Notes under the pieces: generated by a model
What the model was told of the DNA's origin: nothing
Databases searched by the model: none
The model's input: the letters and a program-made list of their open reading frames with translations, nothing else
Assembly (NCBI GenBank): GCA_036346405.1
Contig: CM070553.1
Span: 75,208,976 to 75,272,975, forward strand
Direction of reading: 5' to 3'
DNA: 64,000 bases
Source: Phyllostachys edulis
Lineage: Eukaryota > Streptophyta > Magnoliopsida > Poales > Poaceae
Program-made: the position numbers and the translations under genes
Shown here: positions 45,170 through 55,216 of the stretch, in pieces
How the letters are laid out: each line of letters begins with the position of its first letter
Numbering within the stretch: the stretch's first letter is position 1

Positions 45170-45241
45170 GATTTGAAGACGCGGGAGACCTCCAAGTTGA
45201 TCAAGCCCAAAAATATCAAGAATCTCTTGCCTATAACCAAG
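45170..45241 (+). other. LTR exon-like segment alpha (element C, open)
   Basis: 72 nt: acceptor TTTGTCCGAATAG, two carried bases, FEDAGDLQVDQAQKYQESLA, then YNQ and one base, GC donor ACCAAG|GCGAGT. Same phases as D2 and H. Confidence 0.55.
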
Positions 45242-46008
45242 GCGAGTCAATACTTTGATCATATTGAGCCTACATTTTATGCAAATTATATTCATTTAAA
45301 TTACCAAAATTGCATGCTTTAATTCCTTAATCAAATGTATGTTAAAGTTTAAGGTTGATAAATACCCATTTGATGATTAATTAATTAATATGTCATCCAT
45401 TGATATTTGATTCCATTATTCCATGTCACCCTAGTAACTATATGGTAATACTAGCTATAGGTTGCACTTAAGCGACATGCTAGTCTTGCTTAAGTACCGG
45501 GACATTAAATGTCTCAATCATCATCTTTAAAACATAAAAAGTGGATTTGGGTAGTCATTGTGGGGAAATGACTGAGATGGTTGAGTTGATGTATTTTTAC
45601 TTCTTGAAAACCGTAATTGTTGTTCTATCTGGGCGGATGATGTGTTGAATGGGTGCTAATGTAGCCCAAAGAATGTTGGTTGTGAATGATTGGATTTTAC
45701 CTGAGCCGTCGAGCTCAGCGTTGTTAATAATGGAGGTAGCTCCAATCAAATGAAGCATAAGGTAGAGTTTTTGACGGAGGGAACCTCTACTGAAATAAAT
45801 ATTGCACAATTAGTCTCTTTAATAAAATGCAATTTTTTAAAATGCTAAGTGATACGACTTTGTAATTATGCTAATTGAAAATGTTGCTTTAGCAAATAAA
45901 AGAACCTAAGCCATCCTTGTTTAGCCTTGCTTGTATATTATTGCATTGTGCGTTGGCTCACAAACACAGAAGTTGTGCTCATTCTCGCTCTTTCCCCCAA
46001 ACCCTCAG

Positions 46009-46082
46009 AAGCAGGAAATCCGGAAGACTACGCGTACTACGAGGATCCAGACGTTGGAGGCCCAGGAGATGATGAAGCGTAG
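46009..46082 (+). other. LTR exon-like segment beta (element C, open)
   Basis: Acceptor TTTCCCCCAAACCCTCAG, then with one carried base EAGNPEDYAYYEDPDVGG, PGDDEA, TAG at 46080-46082. The frame joins to alpha without a shift. The 385 bp to the LTR end include a TATATAAAC at 46311-46320 and no further open frame of note. Confidence 0.55.
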
Positions 46083-46472
46083 TTTAGTCTTTAGCTGTTC
46101 TAGTCTTGCCTCAGTCTAGTTGACTCCGTTGGTGCTTGCGTGCATCCTATATTATTTGAGTCTTTGGGTAATATCGGATGCACACGGGTTTCCCAGTCGC
46201 TTGCCTGCGAAGAGATGTGCTCTACCCCTTTTGCTTCCGTTGTGAGTTCCGCTTTTGTAATGTAATCCTTGGCCTATTCGGCCTTATTGTATAACCTGAC
46301 CCGATGCGGTCTATATAAACTCTGTGTGTTAATTAATGAATGGTATAGTTTAATCTACGCCATGTATAATTTGATTCAGTGATGTATCTGTGAGTACTGT
46401 CTACTGATCCAGGGAATAGCACGGTGTTTTCACAGAGGATTTGGATTCTCATAATCCGGGTCTAACATGTTG

Positions 46473-47019
46473 TTATAGATGAACTCTGCAAAAGCCAACT
46501 GATCCTCCCACCATCCATGACAAGACATAGGACACCAACATGTCCTTCAATGTCTGAATGGTACGCTCTGACAGACCATCCATCTAAGGGTAAAATGCAG
46601 TGCTAAGGTGAAGCGGAGTGCCCAAAACACTCTGCAAACTCTCCTAGAACTTAAAGATAAACTTGGCATCTCTGTCATAAATGATGGTCTTAGGCACATC
46701 ATATAACCTCGCAGTCTTGTGTACATAGATAGGAGCCTAATCGCTCGCCGTATTCGTCGTGCGGATAGGAATAAAGTGTGCAAACTGATTGAAATGGTCC
46801 ATCACTACCCAAATATTATCCTTCCCTCATGGAAAACAAGGAATATAATGCAACCACAAATTCTATAGAGATATCATCACAATGCCACTAAGAAACCTCG
46901 GTTGCAACAGTCTTGTGGGATGCTTATACTCGGTCTTCACATGCTGACAAACTCCGCAAGAAGTCACATACATAGCAATATCCATCTTCATTCTCTTCCA
47001 CTTGAAAGCATACCACAAA
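46473..47019 (-). pseudogene. F: ancient Ty3-gypsy integrase relic
   Basis: In minus-strand order: zinc-finger region (AMYVTSCGVCQHVKTEYKHP), then SIEFVVALYS where intact elements have SMDFVVGLP (catalytic Asp replaced by Glu), IWVVMDHFNQFAHFIPIRT, YDRDAKF (second Asp), SERTIQTLKDML (Glu position) and LAFAEFIYNN. At least three frame changes and several stops. The piece is cut at 46467 by C and at 47020 by the Helitron. It is the oldest layer visible, and its remaining parts lie outside the window. Confidence 0.82.
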
Positions 47020-47030
47020 CTAGTAGGATG

Positions 47031-47046
47031 CCCGTGTGTTGCAACG
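47031..47046 (-). terminator. Helitron 3'-end hairpin
   Basis: CCCGT/ACGG arms separated by GTGTTGCA, 7 nt from the terminal CTAG at 47020-47023. Such a hairpin next to CTRR acts as the rolling-circle termination signal in Helitrons. Confidence 0.8.
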
Positions 47047-47050
47047 GAAC

Positions 47051-47639
47051 CCCAAAACTTACAGAACTAATGTTTTCCTTTAACACATAAGGAAAACCAA
47101 GCAATTAAAAGATGATTTTACATACGGGCATCATATTAGTGCAACACGAGAGAACAAGAACTCTGTGCGACAAGTCTAGAAATGAATGGTAGAAACAATA
47201 TTTTTCCATAATTTATTTTAGTCCATAAATAACTGACATACCATCATGTAAATTAAATACAAACCAACAGATAAAGTACACATCATGCATTAAACAGAAA
47301 CAGAAATGGAAATGTAAAAATGAAGTTCATGCAGCAGCCTTATGGAAGACACATCCTCATCTCTAGCTTGTCACATAAAGAGAATGGAAGCACATTCTAC
47401 AAAATGACAAACAAAAGTTAACATCATAAATCTATTGTATATTTTATGTAAAGAGATGTCAAAAGATTGAGTGACTTACTTACGTTATTAATGTGCAAAC
47501 ATTCCAGCAAGTGCATCATTCCTTATGTCAACAGCATTCATGACAAAGTTCATTACATTTATATCGTGCAGCACTACTTGTCGTAGTTCTGTTTAAAGAA
47601 ATTACCGATTAAATTATTATGAAAGAAAGAAGTCCATAC
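47051..47639 (-). other. Helitron 3' noncoding region
   Basis: About 590 bp of AT-rich sequence between the terminus and the RPA-like gene. I see no coding frame or repeat. Confidence 0.6.
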
Positions 47640-48490
47640 ATTATTTACATGGTTGTTTACCTTCGAGCTCTTGTGCACTTGCAACTTGAGGTCCAAAGAA
47701 CAAATTAGTACATCCCATTGTCATCAAGCAACCTTTTCAATATTATAGTGTATAGGATTAGTATGTTATAACAATTTGTTGAGTATCAAGAATAAGTTCG
47801 AAATAGCTCTACACATACCATAATGACTATTCTTCTTTAGCCTTGTCTCGGCCAAAACATGTTGGTCTTCACCTGCAAGTCTCCACCATGTTAGATACTG
47901 CACAATTAGCACATCCCAAACACGCACGAATAGTACGTTATGGCTAATGCACAGAAAACATAGACTCAATAAAAGATATGCATTATAATATATTCCCTTT
48001 CAAGAAAGTAAAAGCATTATTGTGCTACTCGTACCTGTCATCCATGATGGATAATTCCTTCATCCGTATACGATGTGGGAATCTATTGATGTGTTGAATT
48101 GGGCCTATGTGTACAACCAAACTGACCACATCATGCCAAAGTTGCATCAAGTATTATTGTGAGAAGTAACAATACAAAAACTCTATTATACGAGAAGATA
48201 CAATATGTGAAAATAGAGATCTTACCAACAATTGACTTATTTGGTTTCTAATAAACCTCTTCAAAATGCATGAAGTAGGTTGGGAGATCAGAAAACGGAA
48301 TAAAATTGCTCAACTACCAAACGGTAGTTTGGTACATAAACCTAAACTCAAGTTCCTTCCCAAGGAAGCAGAATTCATTGGGATTTGGATCAACGTTTAC
48401 GACACAGGCCTCATAACAATTTCCCTCCGCATGTAATCTATCAAATCTGTGCACTTGTCTACTGAAGCAAAATGCTTCCATTTTCATGCC
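47640..48490 (-). pseudogene. RPA1-like single-strand-binding protein gene of the Helitron (multi-exon, degraded)
   Basis: The first exon-like piece from about 48488 starts with MKMEAFCFSRQVHRF, then RLHAEGNCYEACVVNVDPNP and an FRFMYQTTVW segment, the OB-fold pattern of replication protein A large subunit (EG.xY.I, PN, TT.V). A stop and frame change lead to PFSDLPTYFMHFEEVY and KSIVG with a GTAAG donor. A next exon reads DVVSLVVHIGPIQHI and RIRMKELSIMDDR, resembling the RPA DVIGVV..IGP region. A last piece near 47650-47700 has NLFFGPQVASAQELE. Plant Helitrons commonly encode RPA-like proteins for strand transfer. Stops within exons make it a pseudogene. Identification is by pattern only. Confidence 0.55.
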
Positions 48491-49194
48491 CTAATAGAAA
48501 TGCGGAAATCATATGGTCAATGTATGAAATGACCTTTGTAGAAAAATATTAATAACATGTGTTTCTAATAAATTTTAAAGTAATTATCAGTACATACATT
48601 CTCATTAGCAACAATAAACTAAAGCATAGGTCTGGACATGACATCTCGCACAGGGAATTTGTGCACTACGTACACACAGAAGAACCACGTAAAATGCACG
48701 CTGTTTGCACCCAACTCATGAAAGTGGATGCATCTACAAAAGAGAAATCATCAACCATATTATTTTATATTCATGTTAAATGTACATTTATTACATGCAA
48801 AATATTAACTGAAACAAAAAGGGAAATATGCATAAAGGTGCATTTGGAAAAACTTACCTAGGCTAGGATGGAGTGGGGCCAAGATGAGTGGAAAGGTTCC
48901 TAACTGACATGATGCTAACATGGCACATCAAACAATTTGTCAGAAAGAAATCTAATACGAGCAAATTATGTTTTGTAACTTTTGTGCTAAAAATATTCCA
49001 ACGAGACATATATCTTGACAAGGATGCCAATAGCAAACAACAAAGGATCACATAGAAAAAAAAATTATACTTAGACGGTTGTAAGTAAAACAAATCAAAT
49101 GCAAAACTCCACATTACAATAGTTTGGCATGGTTTCTTTTCCAACATGTATACAAACCAAATAAATTCAAGATAGTACATAAGCCATCTACGAC
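48491..49194 (-). other. Helitron interval between RPA-like and helicase genes
   Basis: AT-rich, with 100- and 136-codon frames (plus 48559-48861, minus 48863-49273) that show no recognisable motifs; the latter starts within the helicase end. No repeat structure seen. Confidence 0.5.
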
Positions 49195-51104
49195 GTAAGA
49201 ACATCTTTATAGATGATATTCTTGGTGACTGCCTGGGCAGATACGAAAGTCCTATCCTTTTCCCGTGAAGCAAGTATTCTTATATTGCTCCTAGCATTAG
49301 CTCGCGAAAGCGCGACATAGAGTTGTCCATGTGAGAAAACAGGACCTGGGTGGTACGCACCAACATTCAGGATAGTTTGGCCTTACGCCTTATTAATTGT
49401 CATAGCAAAACTTAGCCTGATTGGAAACTGCTTTCTCTTGAACTTGAAGGGGAACATTTCGTCATCAGATGGGCATAAAGGTATCCGGGGTAGAAAAACC
49501 CTCTTCCTGGCATGTTGTCCGAGCACTATTTCGGTATCAATAGTATTCTTTTGGAAGACTCGGACTACCAATCTCATCCCGTTACAGAATCCATTTACTG
49601 GATCCAGGTTCTATAGCAATATAATAGGACAGTTAACCTTTAGCTTGAGCACATGCGGAGGAAAACCATTAGGTGTGAGAGAATTCAAGAATTCGGAGGG
49701 GTAGTATTTATGAGGATCATCCTTCACACGATCAAAATTGTGATAGATTATCTCCTCCCCTGGAAATCGATCAATCAACTTCATGTTTATCGTATCAACA
49801 TACTCATTACGCGTTGCTAGAATAGCACGAGAAGTAATGTAGTCCGAATCGGAGATGCTTGTTTCGAACATTGGGAAGACATTCTCTATAAGGTTGTTTA
49901 TGTCAAACTCCTCGCTAGTGTATGGGACACATATCTCGTCTGGAAGCTACACATAATCATCTTCTACGGTTTCTTTAGTGCCATTACCGATTCTCATAAG
50001 GTAATCAGCAAACAACGGATCATTTTGAGCCGTCATGTTACGAACAAGCCTTAGCTGCCTCATGCTTTCTCAAAGGTAAGACTTGCGGAGCATAGCATCA
50101 GTTATCTGTGCCCTTGTCCCCTTCCTTACAACAGGTAGCACCTGCTTGAAGTCACCCCCAAACACGACCATCTTCCCCCCAAAAGGCAAGTCATGCTGAC
50201 CTGTAATGTCCTTCATACTATTGTCAAGGGCCTCGACCGCCTGCCTCTTTGTCATGGAGGCTTCATGCCATATTATTAGGGATGCCCTCCGAAGAAGCTT
50301 AGATATACCACTTTGCTTGGTGAAGTTGCATGTTTCACCATTTTCAATGTTTAGGGGTATCTTGAACCTCGAGTGCACGGTCATACCACCAGGCATAATG
50401 GAGGCTACAACGCCAGATGTCGCAGTTGCCACATCTATCTTTCCCTCACCTCGAACCTTTGCAAGCAACACTTTGTATAGGAATGTCCTTCCCGTGCCTC
50501 CTGGGCCATCAACAAAGAATACACCCCTGTTATCGCTGTCAATCGTGGCTAGTATCTCGTCATATGCGTACCTCTCCTCAGGGTTGAGAGAAGATGTTAG
50601 AGATGTGTGGTCTTGGTCTACCTCAATCGTGGACTCCTTGATGATCTCCCTAGCCTCACCACCGGTATAGTCGTGGGTCTCATCGATCTTGGGAAGAGGG
50701 AACAATGTTATATCCTTTCCCATTGATTGGAGCATATCTCTTATATCCAATAGTACCATTTGCTCGACTGCACACGGGCACCCTTGGGAGCGACGAAAGT
50801 CATCCGACATTGCTTCTAGGTGCCTATCCCAGAGACCGCGCACATCGCTAGGCTCGCAGTAGACCAATATCGTAGCGAAGAGCCTACGAAGCGCGGATGG
50901 CATCTGGAATACTTCGGCCTCATTAAGGCAATCATCAATGCTAGTGTCAACCTCAATAAGACCCCTTCTTTCGATGGCATCATGAAAGGTAGGGCAACTA
51001 ACACCGTCCACCATTCTCAGGTCTTCGAAGGAGGTAGCGCCCGTCACGTGGTTTAGGAGAATCCTGAGATAGTATCGCTCCCTGTCAGCCGGATGTGTGC
51101 TCAC
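49195..51104 (-). pseudogene. Helitron Pif1-like helicase (Rep/Hel C-terminal part)
   Basis: A 344-codon open piece from 51104 contains ERYYLRILLNHVTGATSFED, a domain seen upstream of the helicase in Helitron proteins, then Walker A GPGGTGRTFLYK at residues 200-211, where the universal Lys is Arg206. Walker B is LIIWHEASM with Asp replaced by His280, and motif III is FGGDFKQVLPV at 315-325. After stops near 50069 (Trp to TGA) and 49950 it continues with TSRAILATRNEYVDTIN, VNCPIILL, NGFCNGMRL and, after CAA to TAA at about 49377, GQTILNVGAYHP and LYVALSRA. The helicase unwinds DNA during rolling-circle transposition; losing both Walker residues would abolish ATP hydrolysis. The N-terminal Rep nuclease part is beyond the insertion at 51109. 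Confidence 0.92.
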
Positions 51105-51238
51105 GATTTGTGACGTCCCACCCTGTGATATACAGCAAAGGTCCGGGAGGACCCCTTTTTTTTTTGAGTTGCGGTACTACCGCATGGAGGAGCGGTAGTA
51201 CCGCTCGGTGCTGCCCGAGGGAGGTCTGCCCGGACCTC

Positions 51239-51310
51239 CCAGGAGGTCTTTAAGACCTCCTGGAGGTCTTGGCCACCAGGACCTCCCAGGAGGTCTTCAA
51301 GACCTCCTGG
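51239..51310. repeat. Two tandem near-palindromic GGAGGTC units
   Basis: CCAGGAGGTCTT-T/C-AAGACCTCCTGG occurs at 51239-51263 and 51286-51310, a 47-bp period. Each unit has 12-bp arms around one unpaired base. The same heptamer builds the D1/D2 arrays. Confidence 0.9.
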
Positions 51311-51765
51311 AGGTCTTGGCCAACAACCCGCCAGAGCACCTCAACAGATATCTCGGGGAGGTCCGACAGATCTCCTGTGCCAAGTCCCGTGAGGACTTCC
51401 CGGAGGTCCCGCCTCACAAGCACCGAGCTAGTCCCAGATCAAATTGGCTAGCTCGCATGTAACTAACACAGGGTAACCAAATCCATACAACAAGCTTAAA
51501 GAGAAGACAAACCAAAATAACACATATATTAACAAGTAGCCTTATGGCCAAGGTTTGTATAGGGGTGCCACTAAAGGCTAACAACAAACGAGAACAACAA
51601 GACAATGGAGGCGAAGACAAAAACACAAGGTCCATTCGGCCAGCCCACAAAGCTACCAAGTGGAGGACGCCACCATCACAAGAAGGTCTTCAAGGGTGCT
51701 CCTCCTAAGAGCACCGGACCACTGAACTCCAACCTCTCGATCAAAACAAATAGGGCACAAGCCAA

Positions 51766-51786
51766 TGAGTACCTTGAATGTACTCA
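51766..51786. other. TGAGTAC hairpin (G)
   Basis: TGAGTAC, loop CTTGAAT, GTACTCA; perfect 7-bp stem. H has the same stem with loop TTTGAAT. Confidence 0.75.
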
Positions 51787-52128
51787 AGAAGCCATGGGTA
51801 AGGTATGCAAGTAATAATCATGCATGGCTTGACAAAGTGAGTCAGATGGTTAGTTTGCGTAAAGCCAAAGTGACAAGAATAACATAATAGATTGCAAAGC
51901 TCAAGCTAGAAAGCATAATTCATAGTAACTTTTGATTTTCAAAGGGGACAGTGAGCACCCACTCACTCCCAAGGCACCAACCCAAGACCTCTCTGGAGCA
52001 CCCACTCCAGAGTACCACAAGATTAGCCCCTGAACCACTATGTGAGCCAGCCATGACCTCTCACCAAAGCGCCCAGGGGAAACACATTTTCACAAAAAGA
52101 ATTCTAACCCTCATTCGAAATCTCCGGG

Positions 52129-52200
52129 CATGTCCATAACCGAGGACGCGGCTATTCGAACAGATTTACACTCTGCAGAGGTGCACAACTTTACCCACAA
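52129..52200 (-). promoter_or_regulatory. Conserved LTR block (G)
   Basis: GCATGTCCATAACCGAGGAC, GGCTATTCGAACAG, CTCTGCAGAG, TTTACCCACAA. Confidence 0.75.
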
Positions 52201-53879
52201 GAGGTAGTCGCTTGATATTTCACATGTTACCTTAGACATGCAAATCAAGTGGAGACTACCACCGGGCTTTTACAAGGTCCCGCTCAATCACCACCAACAT
52301 TAAGGTTTCGCCATCACGGTGCAGCGATAGCACCCTATGGCCCCTCTTAAGCCATGGTGCTCCATCAACACCTCCTCTACCTTGGAACCGAATCGTAACA
52401 AGACCAGTTATTACTCCCGGTCCACCCCATAATGGACATGTGGTTGCACGGTTTGGCCCAGATCAATGGCTCCCAAGGTGCAGTCCTTAAATGGCTGCTT
52501 AGGCGAGGCATTCCACAACCCAAATGTGACCCCAAAGAACAACTTGGGGCACCCAGTGACTCCATGGCTACCACCCTTGATCACCTAGGTGACTCCATGG
52601 CTTCAACCCTTGAGCACCCACTACTCGCCTCCGCCAACTCGCCCGAGCAAAACAAATTTTAGGTTCAACTCCGCCAAAGACCACCCACCTGGCACAACAT
52701 ATTTTAAAGTGGTCTCAAGACCACAAACAACACAACTATGGCTTCAACCCTAGTTGCTTATCGCTGGCACCAACCAAAGTTCCATAATTCATTAGTCAAG
52801 ATTAAGCAATAATGATGATTCATGAGGAGACCCACGCCTACTAGAGCAAGGCTAAGCAAGAATGATACCCATGTTGGCAATAGCAATACAAGACCAACTA
52901 ACAAGATTATCCTAAGGTTGTCAAAGGTAACATGTCAACATGTGGATTACCAAATAGTCGAGGAGGCATAAAACCAAGAGGTATTTAACTAGAGCCCAAA
53001 CCATTTTATACAAATAGCAATGCAAGGTTAACAAATCAAAATACTTTTGCAATTGGGATCAAGATGGTCAAAGGTCCCATGACTTGCCTTCAATGGCGGG
53101 TCATTGAAGCTTCAACCGGCCGCCGATCTTCAAGCTCCTTAGTACCCACGGAATCTACACGCTGCAAAGAAAACAACTAAATAAAGCAGCTCAAAAGGAA
53201 CCCAAAAGAACTAGCAAGAACAGAAAGAAAAGATCCACGAAGGGGAGGTCCAACAAGGAGGAAGGAGGAGGTCCGAGAGGAGGAAATCCCATGGGAGCGA
53301 GGTCCAAGAAGTAAAGGCTCTGACTCAAGGAGGTCCGAATCAGAGGAGCCCGGAGAGCTTCTGCACTCCGAGAGAAAAGAGGGAGGGGAAGAAATGACTA
53401 ACAGGAGCAATGGAGGCCCCCGTGCCCTATTCAAAGAGCAAGGGAACAGAGCACCAACACAAAGAAACGACCTGTGTTCAAGGTATTAGGACAAGGGCAC
53501 ACTACCACAAGGTAAGAAAAGAAATAAAGAAAGCAAGGGATGTGACACAAAGTAGAAAAAGAGTACAAAGGTAGGTGGCAGCATTTAATGTGACTCAACC
53601 CACATCAAATGTACTTAAGACTGCCAAAGGGGCCAGTCAAAAGGTGCACAGACCAGTCAAAGACATGGTCCACGGTCCAAAGAGGAGGTCCAAGGAGGAT
53701 GTCGGACCCGGGAACGAAAGATCCCGAACCCTCTGTGTTCATACACCAGTCTAGGATTTCCGGTGTACACAGTTACAAAAATGATAACATAACCAAATCT
53801 CGATTTCATTAATAGTAAATCGAGTTCGATACAATTGGGCATGAAGCCAAATAAAGAAGTAAATAACACAATGAAATAA

Positions 53880-53973
53880 AAAGATAGTAGTAGGCCAGAA
53901 CGATCCGCCATAGGCAATCGTCTGGGGGCGTAACCTAGGCGCTTGTCCTCACCGCCCCGATAGTAGTCTTCTC
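53880..53973 (-). other. LTR exon-like segment beta (E, no early stop)
   Basis: Acceptor CAAAATTTCAG, then with one carried base GEDYYRGGEDKRLGYAP and onward; the frame stays open to the end of the LTR, unlike other copies. The end given is arbitrary. Confidence 0.35.
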
Positions 53974-54330
53974 CTGAAATTTTGTTGCATAAAGCAAGCA
54001 TGAGCACAACTACCGTGCTCGCAAGTTACACCCAATATGGAATTGTAATGCATGCATAAGGTAAACAAAGGACATTGGTGGTTATTTTATGAAAGCGCAG
54101 CTTTTAATTTAAATAATCATAATAGATTGCAAGGCCATTTTCATACAAGAATTAAAATCATATTTTAAATGACAATGGAATAATGTGGATAACCTCCAAG
54201 AAAGGTGATGGATATCCTCCAATCACAATGGCTAACCGCCTAATTTTCCCAAGCAGACTAACCATCCCGAAAACATCTGTTGAATTCATTTTAAAACCAA
54301 AAACAAGTCTAACTCAAAGTGGCTTTGCTA

Positions 54331-54402
54331 GCATGTCCATGATCATGACGCCGCTATTCAATAGTTTTCTACTCGCAGAGTTTGTACAATTTTACCCACA
54401 CG
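54331..54402 (-). promoter_or_regulatory. Conserved LTR block (E)
   Basis: GCATGTCCATGATCATGACG, GCTATTCAATAG, ACTCGCAGAG, TTTACCCACACGAG. Confidence 0.72.
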
Positions 54403-55150
54403 AGATATTATACCCTTTGTGTCGGCCAATCCACGCTTCCTAAGGCGTGTGAGAGCAAATATCACAAGGTCGTTATAATGATCTACCCCACAATACTCGT
54501 GCCGCTAAGGTTTCGCTTCCATTGACTAACCATCCTCCGGAGCCCCTCTTGCGCCATGTGGGACTACTGCCTAACCAACACCCACTCATACAACATGGCA
54601 CTAATATCTATGAGGTATCCCAAATTATTAAGCTAGGTCCTTCCCATACAGACATGTGGTGGTACGCTTTGGCATAGCAAAGGAATGCTCAAAGGCCGGT
54701 CCTTAATTGACTTGGGCGCCTTTCAATTAAACCCCGGCTTTAATCCTAACCAGATTAAACCCGCATAAACTCGCACCCACCTTTCATCCGTTACACCCAA
54801 GTCCAAACCATCTTGATTTTATTTAGTAAAACCACCTTTACAACAAATCTATGGTAAGACAATACCATAGGTTCAAGTTAAAACAAGTTTGTAAAGATTT
54901 GGCTAAATCCTCCCCAAAATCAAAATCATGGTCTAAGTATTTGCTAAGTATTTCCAAACAATTTTACCTATGGTGACAAGGGATGGCATTTCAATATACA
55001 AAATTGGTCATACAATAACAATTGGAATAACTAAGTATTTAAACAGGGTATTAAAATAATTGACTAAAAATATGCATGCAATAATAATTTTAAAACTAAA
55101 TTTAAATAACTTTAAAATAGTAGGTGCAACATGGTCAAAGTGTAACTTGC

Positions 55151-55216
55151 CTTCGCTGAAGTCTTGAAATTCTAATTTTTCTGAAGAATCAAATTCCCGG
55201 AATAATCGTCAGTAAT
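55151..55216 (-). other. LTR exon-like segment alpha (E)
   Basis: 66 nt: acceptor TTTTCACGTTTAG, GC donor GCGAAG|GCAAGT. Frame FREFDSSEKLEFQDFSE plus one base, with one TGA near its start (consistent with CGA to TGA). Confidence 0.42.

Larger units (their letters stand above)
30984..46467 (+). repeat. Element C 3' LTR (about 3.2 kb, split by D1/D2 and a copia LTR)
   Basis: It begins TGTAACATCCCG at 30984 and ends GGGTCTAACA at 46467. The own sequence is 30984-31477, 42176-43085 and 44636-46467. It has a candidate TATA (TATTTAAG 42505-42512), a possible exon with donor CTG|GTAAGTCC near 42566, alpha 45170-45241 and beta 46009-46082. It lacks the CTATTCGAATAG block found in the other long LTRs. 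It interrupts the integrase relic F at 46468. Confidence 0.78.
47020..51108 (-). mobile_element. Helitron, 3' part (5' part displaced beyond the window)
   Basis: The 3' terminus on the minus strand ends ...CATCCTACTAG next to T, the CTAG/T end typical of Helitrons, with a GC-rich hairpin 7 bp upstream (47031-47046). Coding content is Helitron-type: Pif1-like helicase at 49195-51104 and an RPA-like gene at 47640-48490. It is interrupted at 51109 by LTR sequence G. It inserted into the integrase relic F. Confidence 0.85.
51109..53699 (-). repeat. G: partial LTR region of a D/H-like family, interrupted by E
   Basis: The left end TGTGACGTCCCACC at 51109 resembles an LTR start (TGTRACRTCCC) in plus orientation. 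From about 51400 the body resembles H in minus orientation (GAGCTAGTCCCAGATCAA versus GAACTAGTCCCATGATCAA at 62191). It holds the hairpin 51766-51786, block 52129-52200, a degraded alpha with GC donor at 53088-53154, and GGAGGTC repeats at 53230-53340 and near 53680. E interrupts it at 53700. Whether one or two LTRs are present cannot be settled by eye. Confidence 0.6.

Noticed and set aside
46311..46320. TATATAAAC as the promoter of LTR C
   Set aside because: It lies only ~150 bp from the LTR 3' end and after the beta segment; the upstream TATTTAAG at 42505 with a nearby donor fits U3 better. It could still be a secondary start.
50206..50670. 154-codon plus-strand frame
   Set aside because: Exact antisense of the Helitron helicase core.
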